DNA of 64,000 nt from Hymenobacter volaticus (GTDB lineage: Bacteria; Bacteroidota; Bacteroidia; Cytophagales; Hymenobacteraceae). The position numbers and the translations under genes are program-made. The notes below the pieces were generated by a model that saw only the letters and a program-made list of their open reading frames with translations, had not been told where the DNA came from and ran no database searches. This document shows, in pieces, positions 43,626 to 52,643 of this stretch. The stretch lies in NCBI RefSeq assembly GCF_022921055.1, contig NZ_CP095061.1, positions 3,511,501 through 3,575,500 on the forward strand. Reading direction: 5' to 3'. Numbering within the stretch: the stretch's first letter is position 1; each line of letters opens with the position of its first letter.

Positions 43626-45322
43626 ATGAACAATAGAATTGCTTTTTACATTCTAATCATATTCTTTCTTGTTCTTTCTGTTGTAATAGGCTTTAAATAC
43701 TTTAAGTCATCTTCAATCAGAAACGTAGCAAACACAGAAAGTAAGAGTGAGTTTGCAGAACCAGTAATTGGCATCTATACGCGCAATGGGAATAGCAGTA
43801 TTGAAGACGCAAATAATTTCCAACACTTCGCAATTAATATAACTGAGCAAACAAGTGATGAAGTAATTCAGCAAGCACTTGCTAGTTTATCTTCCACAAA
43901 ATCAAATTTAATCACGATAAAAACATTAGGATCTAATCAGGAGAACATTCTACAAAAATTCGTTGATGGTAATTTTGACGCGAAAGTTAAAACCATTTGC
44001 AATTCGCTAACAGAAGCCAAGCAGCCCGTTTATTTACGTTGGAATCCAGAGATGGAAGTCCCCGTGACGCTTTATCCTTGGCAATTTCAATCCTCCGCAC
44101 TTTATAGTGAAGCCTTTCGGCGATTTGCGAAGTTAAGCAAGCAGTTATTGCCTAACGCCAAAGTTGTTTGGGGCCAGCAGGCTACCCAGGAACAGAAGAA
44201 TACTGGCCGGGCAATGACGTTGTTGATTTAATAAGTATAACCATCAATGGTAAGTCTGAACTTCAGGCAACTGGCTATCCACGCACCAAGGATATGACCG
44301 TTTTGCTTAAGCGGAAAATCCATAGAACTCGGTTCATGGATAAGCCAATTCTGATTCTAGGAACTGAAGACCCGAGCACAAATACGCAGGCTAAAGAATT
44401 TTTACCAGTTGCAATCAAGGATATTGAACGCGAGCAGGCCACTATTTATTCAACAATAGCTTCTGACTCATCTAGCTCAGGGCCCGTTGCCAGCAGAACC
44501 ACCAAGCCAGTGATAGGGGTTTATGACCCCAAACAATTACTACTTACAGCCGAACCAGTAAAAGTTGAGCATTTATTTATTGACCTTGGCAATGTTGAAG
44601 ATGGGCTTTTTGCAAAAGAATTTACAGCTATTACAGCGCGCAAGCATGATGTAATTTTAACGGTTGAGCCTTGGAAAGATAAAAACTATAAGAAGGGAGA
44701 TAATGTATTATTGAACACGATAAACGGCACCTACGATCCTATATTCAAAAAGCTTTATTCTGTATTATCCGGCACTAAGCAAACTGTATATCTTAGGTTT
44801 GCTCACGAAATGGAAATACCTATTGAACGCTATCCATGGCAAAGCCAAGATCCGGTGGTTTACAGCAAAGCTTTCAGGCATTTCATGAGCTATAGTTCAC
44901 CTAAACTAAAAAACGTTAAGCGCATATGGGGGCCAGCTGGCGACCGGGGTTCTATTGAGTGGTGGCCAGGTGGCGACGTAGTAGATTATATTAGTGTAGC
45001 TATTTATGGCTTACCCGATAAAAATATAACTGACCCAAAAAAGCAAGAGTCTTTTAGCACAATTTATGCCCGCAAACATCACCGTATGCTATTTGCGCGC
45101 AAACCTATCTTTGTAACTGAATTTGGTGTAAAAGGCCCGGAAGATTTGCAAATGAAATGGTTAGACGATGCGGCTAACGTAATTAATACGCATCCAGAAA
45201 TTGTAGGAGCTTGTTATTTTAATTTAGCGGACAATCCGAAAGCATGGGGCCAAATAGCGGCGCCTGATTGGAGCATCAATAGAAATACATTTATTTCTTT
45301 CACCAAAGAATTAAATCCCTAG
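43626..45322 (+). pseudogene. tandem GH26-like glycosidase, membrane-anchored, frameshifted
   Basis: Two overlapping frames (43626-44231 and 44168-45322) read as one 565-residue protein after adding one G to GGGG 44170-44173, which turns WGQQA into WGPAGYPGTEEYWPG. An N-terminal anchor (IAFYILIIFFLVLSVVIG) precedes two homologous GH26 (beta-mannanase-like) domains. Domain 2 has the expected AHEMEIPIERYPW with the acid/base glutamate, WGPAGDRGSIEWWPGGDVVD and the nucleophile glutamate in IFVTEFGVKG. Domain 1 has NPEMEVPVTLYPW, losing the histidine, and ILGTEDPSTN in the nucleophile region, so it may be a non-catalytic copy. GC is lower than in the neighbours. Such enzymes often serve exopolysaccharide processing; no synthase gene lies beside it. 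Confidence 0.75.
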
Positions 45323-45377
45323 CAGTACTTGCATCAGCATTATTAGCGCATAGATGCATAAAATGCAGTTATGTGCC

Positions 45378-46532
45378 TTATTCTTTTCCCCCAATATTGT
45401 GGCCTTTGTAGCCGCGAATGGCAATAGGAATCCAGCCTAGGATGGGAATGAAGAAGGTGATGGTGAATGGATTGCGCCACACCATGCGAAGCCATGCGCC
45501 GGGCTTATCGAGCTTCATTTTGAAGTCGCGGCGGCCTTCGTGCACGTAGAGGCGCTCGAACTCCCGAAACAGGGCCGGCCAGGCAATAGGCAAGAAAAAA
45601 GGGAAGTAGCGCCAATTCTCTTTCATGCGCTGCCATAAGTCGCGCCACCGGTAAGGGCGCTGGCCATACTTCGCCACGGCAGCATCCATTTCAGTTTGCA
45701 TGAGCTGACGCACTTTCTCGGAAAGCGCCGTGTAATCCTCGCGGGTGAGGTCGGCGGGGTCCTTGTCGATCATTTCGTAGGGCCGAATGCGCGAGCCGAG
45801 CACGTACGAGAGCTGAGCGGGATAAGCCATGTAAAACGACCAGGGCTGCAGCAGCACCAGCAACACAATGGGACCCATTGGGATAAACGGAATGCCTATT
45901 TTCTTGCTCAGCTTATTGAGCCACTCCCAACTGTACGCGTAGGGGTTGAGGTATTCGCCGTTGATGGTATAAAACGGCATGATGTCGGTGCGGTGATTTA
46001 CGCTGTGGCGCACCATGCTGCTGGCCAAGCGCTGCAACTTATACTTGTTGTTGAACCCTTTACCAATGCCCGGCACGCCTTCGGGATACAGCATCAGGTT
46101 GTGATCCTGATAGTACATCATCGTTTCGAAGTTGAGCGTGGTGGCATCGACGCAACCGCACTTCTTCCAGAAATCCTTGACCTGGAAAGGATTCATGAGC
46201 GTGGACTGCGAGAGCAGCGGCGCCGAAAGCGGCCGAGGCAACCCCCGTTGTCCTGGCAAAATGCGCCACATGTGGGCCAGTGCCACCATGGCATCCCAAG
46301 GGAAAGCCATGCCGGAGTGGTTGGAAGCGAAAATGAGGGGCCGCTCGGGATTATTGCGCTCCGGGAAGTTCTCGAACCCAATTAGGCGCGAGCGAAACCA
46401 CACCCTGTCGAGCAGTTGCAGAATATTACGGTCGAGTGTCTCGACGAAATCTGCCCGAAAATAATCAGAGTAAATGTGCTGGTTGGCCTGGATAGAGGGC
46501 GGCGGCGACGGCAGCACAGGGGGCGTGGGCAT
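45378..46532 (-). CDS. PlsC-type acyltransferase family protein
   Basis: A 384-residue membrane-associated acyltransferase. The acyl-transfer motif appears as NHSGMAFPWDAM (a long variant of HX4D), followed by the YPEGVPGIGKGF region that matches the family glycerol-phosphate-binding FPEG motif, and the PIMP-like PFYTINGEY segment. A C-terminal hydrophobic stretch (FTITFFIPILGWIPIAI) may anchor it. It probably transfers an acyl chain to a lysophospholipid or aminolipid head at the inner membrane; the acceptor cannot be read. It lies 147 bp downstream of the protease gene on the same strand. Confidence 0.8.
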   Translation of the reverse strand: MPTPPVLPSPPPSIQANQHIYSDYFRADFVETLDRNILQLLDRVWFRSRLIGFENFPERNNPERPLIFASNHSGMAFPWDAMVALAHMWRILPGQRGLPRPLSAPLLSQSTLMNPFQVKDFWKKCGCVDATTLNFETMMYYQDHNLMLYPEGVPGIGKGFNNKYKLQRLASSMVRHSVNHRTDIMPFYTINGEYLNPYAYSWEWLNKLSKKIGIPFIPMGPIVLLVLLQPWSFYMAYPAQLSYVLGSRIRPYEMIDKDPADLTREDYTALSEKVRQLMQTEMDAAVAKYGQRPYRWRDLWQRMKENWRYFPFFLPIAWPALFREFERLYVHEGRRDFKMKLDKPGAWLRMVWRNPFTITFFIPILGWIPIAIRGYKGHNIGGKE

Positions 46533-46678
46533 TGGGTGGAATTGGCAGAGTAAAGCGTGAACAAAGAGCGCCGCTAGGACCAGCTTCTAATGTAGGAATT
46601 TTAGAGGCCGGTTCAATACTACCAATTTTCGCAGGGCATAGCCCTGCTTTCTCAACCATATAATTAGGGCTTTCCGTC

Positions 46679-48052
46679 CTAAATCTGGCGTTTCAGGCGA
46701 ATAAAGGCCGAAACGAGCTGGCCGTCGCGCTGCAACAGCAGGAAAAGCGTTTTGCCGTCGCCGGAGTGGAAAATGCGGCTGATTTGGGTGAGATTCATAC
46801 TCTTAACGGGAATGAGATTGATAGACACCAATTCATCGTCGGGTTGCAGGCCCGCTTCCACTGCTGGCGAGTTGGGTTCCAGGCGCAGCACAAAATAGCG
46901 GTGGTAATCGGGCCCAGATGCTAGCAATTCCAGGCCGCACATATCGTGCTCGAAAGGGTCCCGAAACAAGGAATTTGGCCGTAGCCAGAGTGTATTGTGG
47001 GTATAGTCAATTACTACTTCAAACCGCTTCAGCAACTCAAAGCCCACGTTGCCGTTGCGCGGCACTTCCACGCGCAAGGCCCCATTGTCGGCGTCGGGAA
47101 AGGATGTAAGCGGGGAGTTGAGTCGGTAGCGCCCAAGCTGCATGCTTTGCACCCGACCCAAATATCCGTTGATGGCCCCACTGAGGCCCCGCCCTAGCTG
47201 CGCCCGTAGCCGCTTGATAGGCACTCGCATACGCGAATCGGAGGAGGTTTCCAGCGACAACGCATGCCCGGCGCCTGTATCGAGCACCAGCTTGAGGGGC
47301 AGGGACAGCGAATCGGTGATGTTTACGGGCACGTTGAGATACGACTTACGGCCTTCTATGTCGAGGGGAAGCTGGGTCCAGCGGCGGCCTCGCGGCGGCT
47401 CATAGGTGGCCGGTGCATGAAACCATAGCTGCACTGCCGTGGGCTCTATCTGCACCACAAAGCTGTTGAAGACATCGTAACCGAGTATGCCATGCACGGG
47501 CAGGCCCACGTAGCCCGAGAGGTTGAGCACATCGGAAGAGAGCACCAAAAAGGACAAGGTGGGGGCTACCACGCCGGGCATCGTGACGTTGACACTGTCG
47601 GAAAAGAAGGCTTCTAAAGGCTTTTCCTGCCCGGCCCCCATTACGTTGTAGTTGGCGCCTCGTCGCAGCTTGAGGGGCTCAATAAGCGTAGGATCGGTGA
47701 TAAGCGAAATCCCCACGCCCGAATCGAGCAGGAAATTGTAGGGGCCTTGGCCGTTGAGGTGGGCCTGTACGATGATGAGGTTGCGTTGAAATTCGAACGG
47801 CATCCGAATTTTTCGCTGCCCCGACTTTACGAAGCGAAAGGCCGGCTCTTCTTTGATGACACGGAGTTGTTGGGTCTCGGGCTGCGAGTGCGCAACAGTT
47901 GGTAATAGCCCTAGCATCAGCACCAACAACCTGCACCAGTGCCACCCCGGCCAGCAACGGCAGAACAACAGGGCAAGCGTACAAAACCAAGGGCAGACAT
48001 ATGAGGGCGGGGCGGGATGGGAAATATAGCCAAAAACCGCCTTTTTCGCCAT
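46679..48052 (-). CDS. retropepsin-like aspartyl protease with C-terminal PDZ domain
   Basis: A 457-residue exported protein. Start set at the ATG at 48052 (MAKKAVFGYISHP); a hydrophobic signal region follows and ends PTVAHSQ. Two pepsin-like halves each carry an active-site motif: FLLDSGVGISLI (DSG) and LVLDTGAGHALSLE (DTG). A PDZ domain closes the protein (FVLRLEPNSPAVEAGLQPDD to the end). This is the Bacteroidota aspartyl protease-PDZ architecture, probably periplasmic. The frame stays open upstream into menC only because a base appears to be missing in menC; that apparent 841-residue fusion is rejected. Confidence 0.85.
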   Translation of the reverse strand: MAKKAVFGYISHPAPPSYVCPWFCTLALLFCRCWPGWHWCRLLVLMLGLLPTVAHSQPETQQLRVIKEEPAFRFVKSGQRKIRMPFEFQRNLIIVQAHLNGQGPYNFLLDSGVGISLITDPTLIEPLKLRRGANYNVMGAGQEKPLEAFFSDSVNVTMPGVVAPTLSFLVLSSDVLNLSGYVGLPVHGILGYDVFNSFVVQIEPTAVQLWFHAPATYEPPRGRRWTQLPLDIEGRKSYLNVPVNITDSLSLPLKLVLDTGAGHALSLETSSDSRMRVPIKRLRAQLGRGLSGAINGYLGRVQSMQLGRYRLNSPLTSFPDADNGALRVEVPRNGNVGFELLKRFEVVIDYTHNTLWLRPNSLFRDPFEHDMCGLELLASGPDYHRYFVLRLEPNSPAVEAGLQPDDELVSINLIPVKSMNLTQISRIFHSGDGKTLFLLLQRDGQLVSAFIRLKRQI

Positions 48053-48086
48053 GGTTTTAAGAGCAGCATCAGCCCCCAGGCACACC

Positions 48087-49204
48087 TCAGCTTTGCCGTT
48101 GCCCTTCAAAGCTGCTCCCACCTCCGTCGTTAGACGCCGACAGTTCCCATTCGCCGTTGGGGTTGTAATGCAACTGCCCCCTTCGATGCGCAAGGGTGCC
48201 TGCAAGTTGTTGTGGTAGAGTTGTCCGGTGCCAAGGCCCTGCGGGAAATTCGGCAGAGCATACTCTCCGGCTAGTTGGCTGATGGCATTCAACCCCACAT
48301 TCGATTCCAGCGCCGAGGTCAGCCACCAGCTAATGCCCCAGTCTTCGGCCAGTTGCCACCACGAAGCCGCCGCGGCCAAACCACCGACTAGTGTGGGCTT
48401 GAGAATAATGTAGGCGGGCTGTACTTCCTCGAGCAAGGCTTCTTGCAGTGCGGGGTCAGTGATGCCAATCAGTTCTTCGTCCAGCGCTACTGGCACCGGC
48501 GAATGGCGGCACACTTCGGCCATAGCGGCCCACTGCCCGGCCGCCAGCGGCTGCTCTATCGAGTGCAGCTGAAACTGCGCCAGCTGTTCTAGCTTGGCCA
48601 TTGCCTCGGCCGGTGTAAAAGCCCCGTTGGCATCTACGCGCAGGGTGAGTTCAGTGGCACTTGCCTCCGCTCTGATTTCAGCTAAAAGCTGGAGTTCGGT
48701 GGCGAAATCGAGGCTGCCAATTTTCAGCTTTAGGCAGGAGTAGCCTTCTGTTAACTTCTTGCGAATCTGCTCCCGCATGAAGGCGGCATCCCCCATCCAA
48801 ACCAAGCCGTTGATGGGCACGCCGGCCTCACCGCGGCTGAACGGATTGTCGAAAAGCTGGCGTTGGCCGCCGTGGTGTAAGTCGAGCAGGGCCGTTTCGA
48901 GCCCGAAACGCAAGGCAGGCCACTCCAGTCCGACAAGGGACAGCACTTCTTCCGGGGCAACATCGGAGCTAAATTTCTGGCTGTTGAACTCGCTGCATAG
49001 TTGAACTACTCGGGCTTCAAAATTAGGGCCGTAATCGGGGCTGAGACCTGCTAGCGGGGCCGCTTCGCCTAAGCCGGTACTGCCGGGCTGCTGCGTGTCG
49101 GTGAGGTGCAGGTACCAGGCTACGTGCTCGGTGAGAGCTCCGCGCGAGGTACGGGCCGGGAAGTTGAAGCGCAAAACGCGCTGTGAATAGCGAAGCTGAA
49201 GCAT
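48087..49204 (-). CDS. menC: o-succinylbenzoate synthase (MenC), frameshifted near its end
   Basis: An enolase-superfamily dehydratase of menaquinone synthesis that makes o-succinylbenzoate. Catalytic residues are present: the LKLKIG lysine pair, metal ligands in RVDANGA and SIEQPL, ALDEEL, and the second lysine in ILKPTLVGG. The family ending GLGTGQLYHNN is followed by a frame change at CCCCC 48177-48181 (plus strand). One more C gives the expected GGQLHYNPNGEWEL and a stop at 48087, making 372 residues. As written the frame instead runs into the protease gene. There is no menaquinone neighbour, but the family match is strong; a dipeptide epimerase is the alternative within the superfamily. 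Confidence 0.87.
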
Positions 49205-49350
49205 GAGGCGATATTACGGCAGTCCGAGCAAACCGTTTGAGACTTGAGCGTACGTAGGCGGTGGCACAAGCCTGTTTTCCCGGCTAGAACCCGCTATTAC
49301 TACCCGTTTAACGTTGACAACAATCTGATGCCGCTAAAGTGAGCAGGCAT

Positions 49351-49390
49351 GAAAAAGCCGCTTCTGGAATGATTCCGGAAGCGGCTTTTC
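49351..49390. terminator. hairpin terminator after the KGG gene
   Basis: Stem GAAAAAGCCGCTTC with GAAGCGGCTTTTC across 49351-49390 (inner GGAAT/ATTCC extension, one unpaired base each side). It gives a T run in the minus direction, downstream of the gene that ends at 49430. Confidence 0.8.
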
Positions 49391-49429
49391 AAAGACCGTG
49401 GTTGGAAGCAGATCTTCTAGGACTCTTGC

Positions 49430-49684
49430 TTACGCTTTAGGAGTCGAAGTTTTACGCGTTGCCTGGCCGCCTTTACGACCGGCAGCGCGAGCTTCTTCGG
49501 CCGTGAAGCGGTGGCCGCGGCCACTCTCGTGCGAAGCGCGTCCGCCTTCACTTGCAATACGACGCTGCTGCTCGGGGTCCATGGCTGCAAAGCCCCGTGG
49601 GCGCTTTGGCTTAGACTCGGTGGTGGCAGCTTTCGACTTAGCAGCAGGACGTGATACTGGGGTGGATTGAAGGTTGTTTTGCAT
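49430..49684 (-). CDS. KGG-motif stress-induced small protein
   Basis: An 84-residue hydrophilic protein with the stress-induced KGG pattern: GFAAMDPEQQRRIASEGG, then ASHESGRGHRFTAEEA and RAAGRKGGQ. The N-terminal part is Lys/Ala/Ser-rich and disordered. Family members (GsiB/ConJ-like) accumulate under desiccation, salt or starvation stress and may act as hydrophilins. Codon use fits the genome and a terminator follows. Good family match, role by analogy. Confidence 0.85.
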   Translation of the reverse strand: MQNNLQSTPVSRPAAKSKAATTESKPKRPRGFAAMDPEQQRRIASEGGRASHESGRGHRFTAEEARAAGRKGGQATRKTSTPKA

Positions 49685-49960
49685 AGTCGTATTGGTTGTG
49701 GAAAAGGAATGGCTAAGTAGTTGCTTTGTGTAAGCAAGAAACGCAGGCCCTTGACTTTGGGCTAATTAAAACCAATAAGAAATGCGGGAAGGGGTATAAA
49801 ATACCGCTTTTTACGGAGGAGCTTGCGCGATATACAACACAGTCTTTGCGTAAAATACGGAGGAGCTTGCGGCCTCAACTGCAGTTTGTCACGGGTCCAG
49901 TCAAAACCTGAACCAGAGAAATATAGTTATTTGCCAAGGCTTTCCTTTCTCCTAGCTGCT

Positions 49961-51268
49961 ATGTCGTCATCTCCTCTCTCCTTTGCCCCTGCACCGCCAA
50001 CGACTGCCGGTTCCTCTCTAGCGCAGCGTTTTCGGGAGGTGCGCGAACGCACCGAACTGCTGTGCGCCCCGCTGCTGCCCGAAGACACCGTAGTGCAGCC
50101 CATGCTCGACGTGAGCCCCCCGAAGTGGCATTTGGCCCACGTTACCTGGTTTTGGGAAACGTTTCTACTGAAAGAACACCTGCCCGGCTACACGGTATTT
50201 CATCCCGACTACGCCTTTCTGTTCAACTCGTACTACAACTCGCTTGGCTCCCGCGTGAACCGGGCCGACCGAGGCACCATTTCGCGCCCCGCGTTGGCCG
50301 ATGTGTATGCTTACCGCGCCCACGTAGACGAGCATATGCCGCAACTTTTGGCCTTAGCCGACACGTTGCCGTCCGCCTTTCACGAGGTGTTTGAGCTCGG
50401 ACTACAGCACGAACAACAACACCAGGAACTGCTGGCCACCGACATTAAATACATTCTTAGTACGAGTCCGCTGGCACCAGCTTACTTTAGGAAGGACACT
50501 GAGGCTGCTTCGCGTGTTGCGGAAGCTCCTAAAGCCACTTGGCTGCCAGTACCGGGTGGCATTTCGCGCATCGGCTACGAAGGCACTGGGTTCTGCTTCG
50601 ATAACGAGTTGAATGCTCACGAGGTGCTGACTACTGACTTTGAAATCCAGAACCGCTTGGTGACCAACGGCGAATACCTGGAGTTTGTGAAGGCTGGTGG
50701 CTACCAGGATTTCCGGCACTGGCTAGGCGAAGGCTGGGACTTGGTACAAAGCATGGGCTGGGAAGCGCCACTGTACTGGGTGCAGAAAGACGACCAGTGG
50801 CACCGCTTCACGCACCGCGGTCTGCAGCCCGTAAATCTGGCGGCTCCGGTTACGCACGTGAGCTTCTACGAGGCGCAGGCGTATGCCACTTGGGCTGGTG
50901 CGCGCTTGCTCACCGAACAGCAATGGGAAGTAGCGGCCCGGCACTTCCTGGCTTCTCCTGTAGGCGGCACTTTCCTTGAAAGTAACCTGCTCGACCCCCA
51001 GCCTTTGCCCCCCGATGCCGACCCCAACCGGTGTCACCAATTGCTTGGCGATGCTTGGGAATGGACGTATTCGGCCTACCACCCTTACCCGGGCTACAAC
51101 CGGGCGCCGGGCGCGCTCGGCGAGTACAATGGCAAATTCATGGTCAACCAGTTGGTGCTGCGCGGCGGCTCTTGCGCCACTCCCATCAGCCACATTCGTC
51201 TCACCTATCGTAATTTCTTTCACGCCGACAAACGCTGGCAGTTTACCGGCATCCGTCTGGCCAGATAG
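49961..51268 (+). CDS. egtB: ergothioneine biosynthesis protein EgtB
   Basis: A 435-residue non-heme iron sulfoxide synthase that joins trimethylhistidine (hercynine) to a thiol with oxygen. Start set at the ATG at 49961 (MSSSPLSFAPAPPTT); the longer upstream frame is not protein-like. The N-terminal DinB-like domain supplies the iron ligands: HLAHVTWFWETF and HEQQHQELL, the family HX3HXE pattern. The C-terminal formylglycine-generating-enzyme-like domain has LVTNGEYLEFVKAGGYQDF, ALWE-type SPVG and GGSCATPISHIRLTYRNFF. It is 74 bp upstream of egtD, so the two form a two-gene ergothioneine operon. Confidence 0.95.
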   Translation: MSSSPLSFAPAPPTTAGSSLAQRFREVRERTELLCAPLLPEDTVVQPMLDVSPPKWHLAHVTWFWETFLLKEHLPGYTVFHPDYAFLFNSYYNSLGSRVNRADRGTISRPALADVYAYRAHVDEHMPQLLALADTLPSAFHEVFELGLQHEQQHQELLATDIKYILSTSPLAPAYFRKDTEAASRVAEAPKATWLPVPGGISRIGYEGTGFCFDNELNAHEVLTTDFEIQNRLVTNGEYLEFVKAGGYQDFRHWLGEGWDLVQSMGWEAPLYWVQKDDQWHRFTHRGLQPVNLAAPVTHVSFYEAQAYATWAGARLLTEQQWEVAARHFLASPVGGTFLESNLLDPQPLPPDADPNRCHQLLGDAWEWTYSAYHPYPGYNRAPGALGEYNGKFMVNQLVLRGGSCATPISHIRLTYRNFFHADKRWQFTGIRLAR

Positions 51269-51342
51269 GTCTGCAAGCGCGCTGATTGTTTGCTGGGCGC
51301 GCATTTGCCATTGTTTTTCTACTTCTAGTTTGCGTGTTGACT

Positions 51343-52386
51343 ATGCCCTCTTCCTCTGCCTCGGCACCTTCTGCTTCCACACTTGATTTTGCCGCTTCCC
51401 TGGGTTCTGAACTGTCATCAGAAACACAAAACCAGGAATTAGAAACCTTGAAGCGCCACGTAGCCGAGGGGTTACAACGCCCGCAAAAAACGTTGTCGTC
51501 GATGTATTTCTACGACGACGAGGGCAGCCGCCTGTTTCAGCAGATTATGGCGCTTCCCGAGTACTATCCTACTCGCACCGAGTTCCAGCTTTTCACCCGG
51601 CACCAAGCTGCTTTGGCTATGGCTTTGCGTCCCACGGCAACGCAGGAGCCTTTTTTTCTGCTAGAATTAGGTGCTGGCGACGGTCTAAAAACCAAAATTC
51701 TGCTTCGTCATCTCCTCGAAACTAACGCGGCGTTCACCTACGTGCCCGTCGACATTTCCGGCGCTGCCCTCGATGGTTTAACTGCCAGCCTCAGCGAGGA
51801 ACTGCCCGAACTGCGCGTGGAGCCCATCGTGGCCGACTATTCGGAAGCTTTGCGCTTGATGGCAGCTCGGCCGGGCCGCAAAGTGGTGCTGTTCTTGGGC
51901 TCCAACATCGGCAACTTCTTACCCACCGACCGCCTCGCGTTCTTGCGCACCCTAGCGGCTCCACTTAGCCCCAACGACCGGCTCCTTATCGGCTTCGACT
52001 TGCAGAAAGACCCGCGTATCATCCGGGCGGCATACGACGACACGCAGGGCGTAACAGCCGCCTTCAACCTGAATCTACTCGCGCGCCTCAACCGGGAGCT
52101 AGGCGCCGATTTCGACCTCGCGCACTGGCAGCACTACACCGACTATGACCCACTGGCTGGCACGGTACGCTCGTTTTTGGTTAGCCCCCGCGCCCAAGCC
52201 GTGCATGTCAGTGCTCTCAACCAGACTTTCGAGTTTGCTGCCTGGGAAACCATTCACACCGAGAATTCCTACAAGTTCACGGCTCCGCAAATCAAGGTGC
52301 TAGCTGCTGAAGCTGGCCTCACCGTCACAGATTTCTTCACCGACGAGCAAGACTACTTTGCCGACGTAGTGCTTCGCCCCGCCTGA
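51343..52386 (+). CDS. egtD: L-histidine N-alpha-methyltransferase EgtD
   Basis: A 347-residue SAM-dependent enzyme that trimethylates histidine to hercynine, the first step of ergothioneine synthesis. Start at the ATG at 51343. Family signatures: SSMYFYDDEGSRLFQQIMAL, PEYYPTRTE near the substrate pocket, the SAM-binding LELGAGDGLKTKIL, VPVDISGAAL, and FLGSNIGNF. The C-terminal IHTENSYKFT is also conserved. It follows egtB on the same strand and is closed by a strong terminator. Cytoplasmic. Confidence 0.95.
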   Translation: MPSSSASAPSASTLDFAASLGSELSSETQNQELETLKRHVAEGLQRPQKTLSSMYFYDDEGSRLFQQIMALPEYYPTRTEFQLFTRHQAALAMALRPTATQEPFFLLELGAGDGLKTKILLRHLLETNAAFTYVPVDISGAALDGLTASLSEELPELRVEPIVADYSEALRLMAARPGRKVVLFLGSNIGNFLPTDRLAFLRTLAAPLSPNDRLLIGFDLQKDPRIIRAAYDDTQGVTAAFNLNLLARLNRELGADFDLAHWQHYTDYDPLAGTVRSFLVSPRAQAVHVSALNQTFEFAAWETIHTENSYKFTAPQIKVLAAEAGLTVTDFFTDEQDYFADVVLRPA

Positions 52387-52536
52387 TAACCGGCAGCTAC
52401 TATTGGGCATTGTTTGTGCCGATGATGACGAGCGCAAAGCAACCTTTGCTCAAGTTACTGCCTGCTCCATGGTGGCAGCAGTGTATGTTTTAGGGATAAG
52501 CTTGCGGTAAGAGGCTGGACAAACCATATAGGCGTG

Positions 52537-52587
52537 CAAGGCCAAGGTATTTCAAAGCGCCTTGCTTTCTGAAATACCTTGGCCTTG
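52537..52587. terminator. hairpin terminator after egtD
   Basis: Perfect 18-bp inverted repeat (52537-52554 with 52570-52587), arm CAAGGCCAAGGTATTTCA, 15-nt loop. It is located 151 bp past egtD. It also covers the first possible start codon of the next gene, which argues for the later start at 52644. Confidence 0.75.
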
Positions 52588-52643
52588 TGAAAGGCCGCCT
52601 AGTTTGGCTACCTTTTCAGTTGTTTTTCCTGCTCTACCTCATG

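Noticed and set aside
46679..49204. Single 841-residue MenC-aspartyl protease fusion protein
   Set aside because: The junction is out-of-family sequence, both natural ends (MenC tail, protease signal peptide) exist in the alternate readings, and one added base in a C5 run separates the genes.
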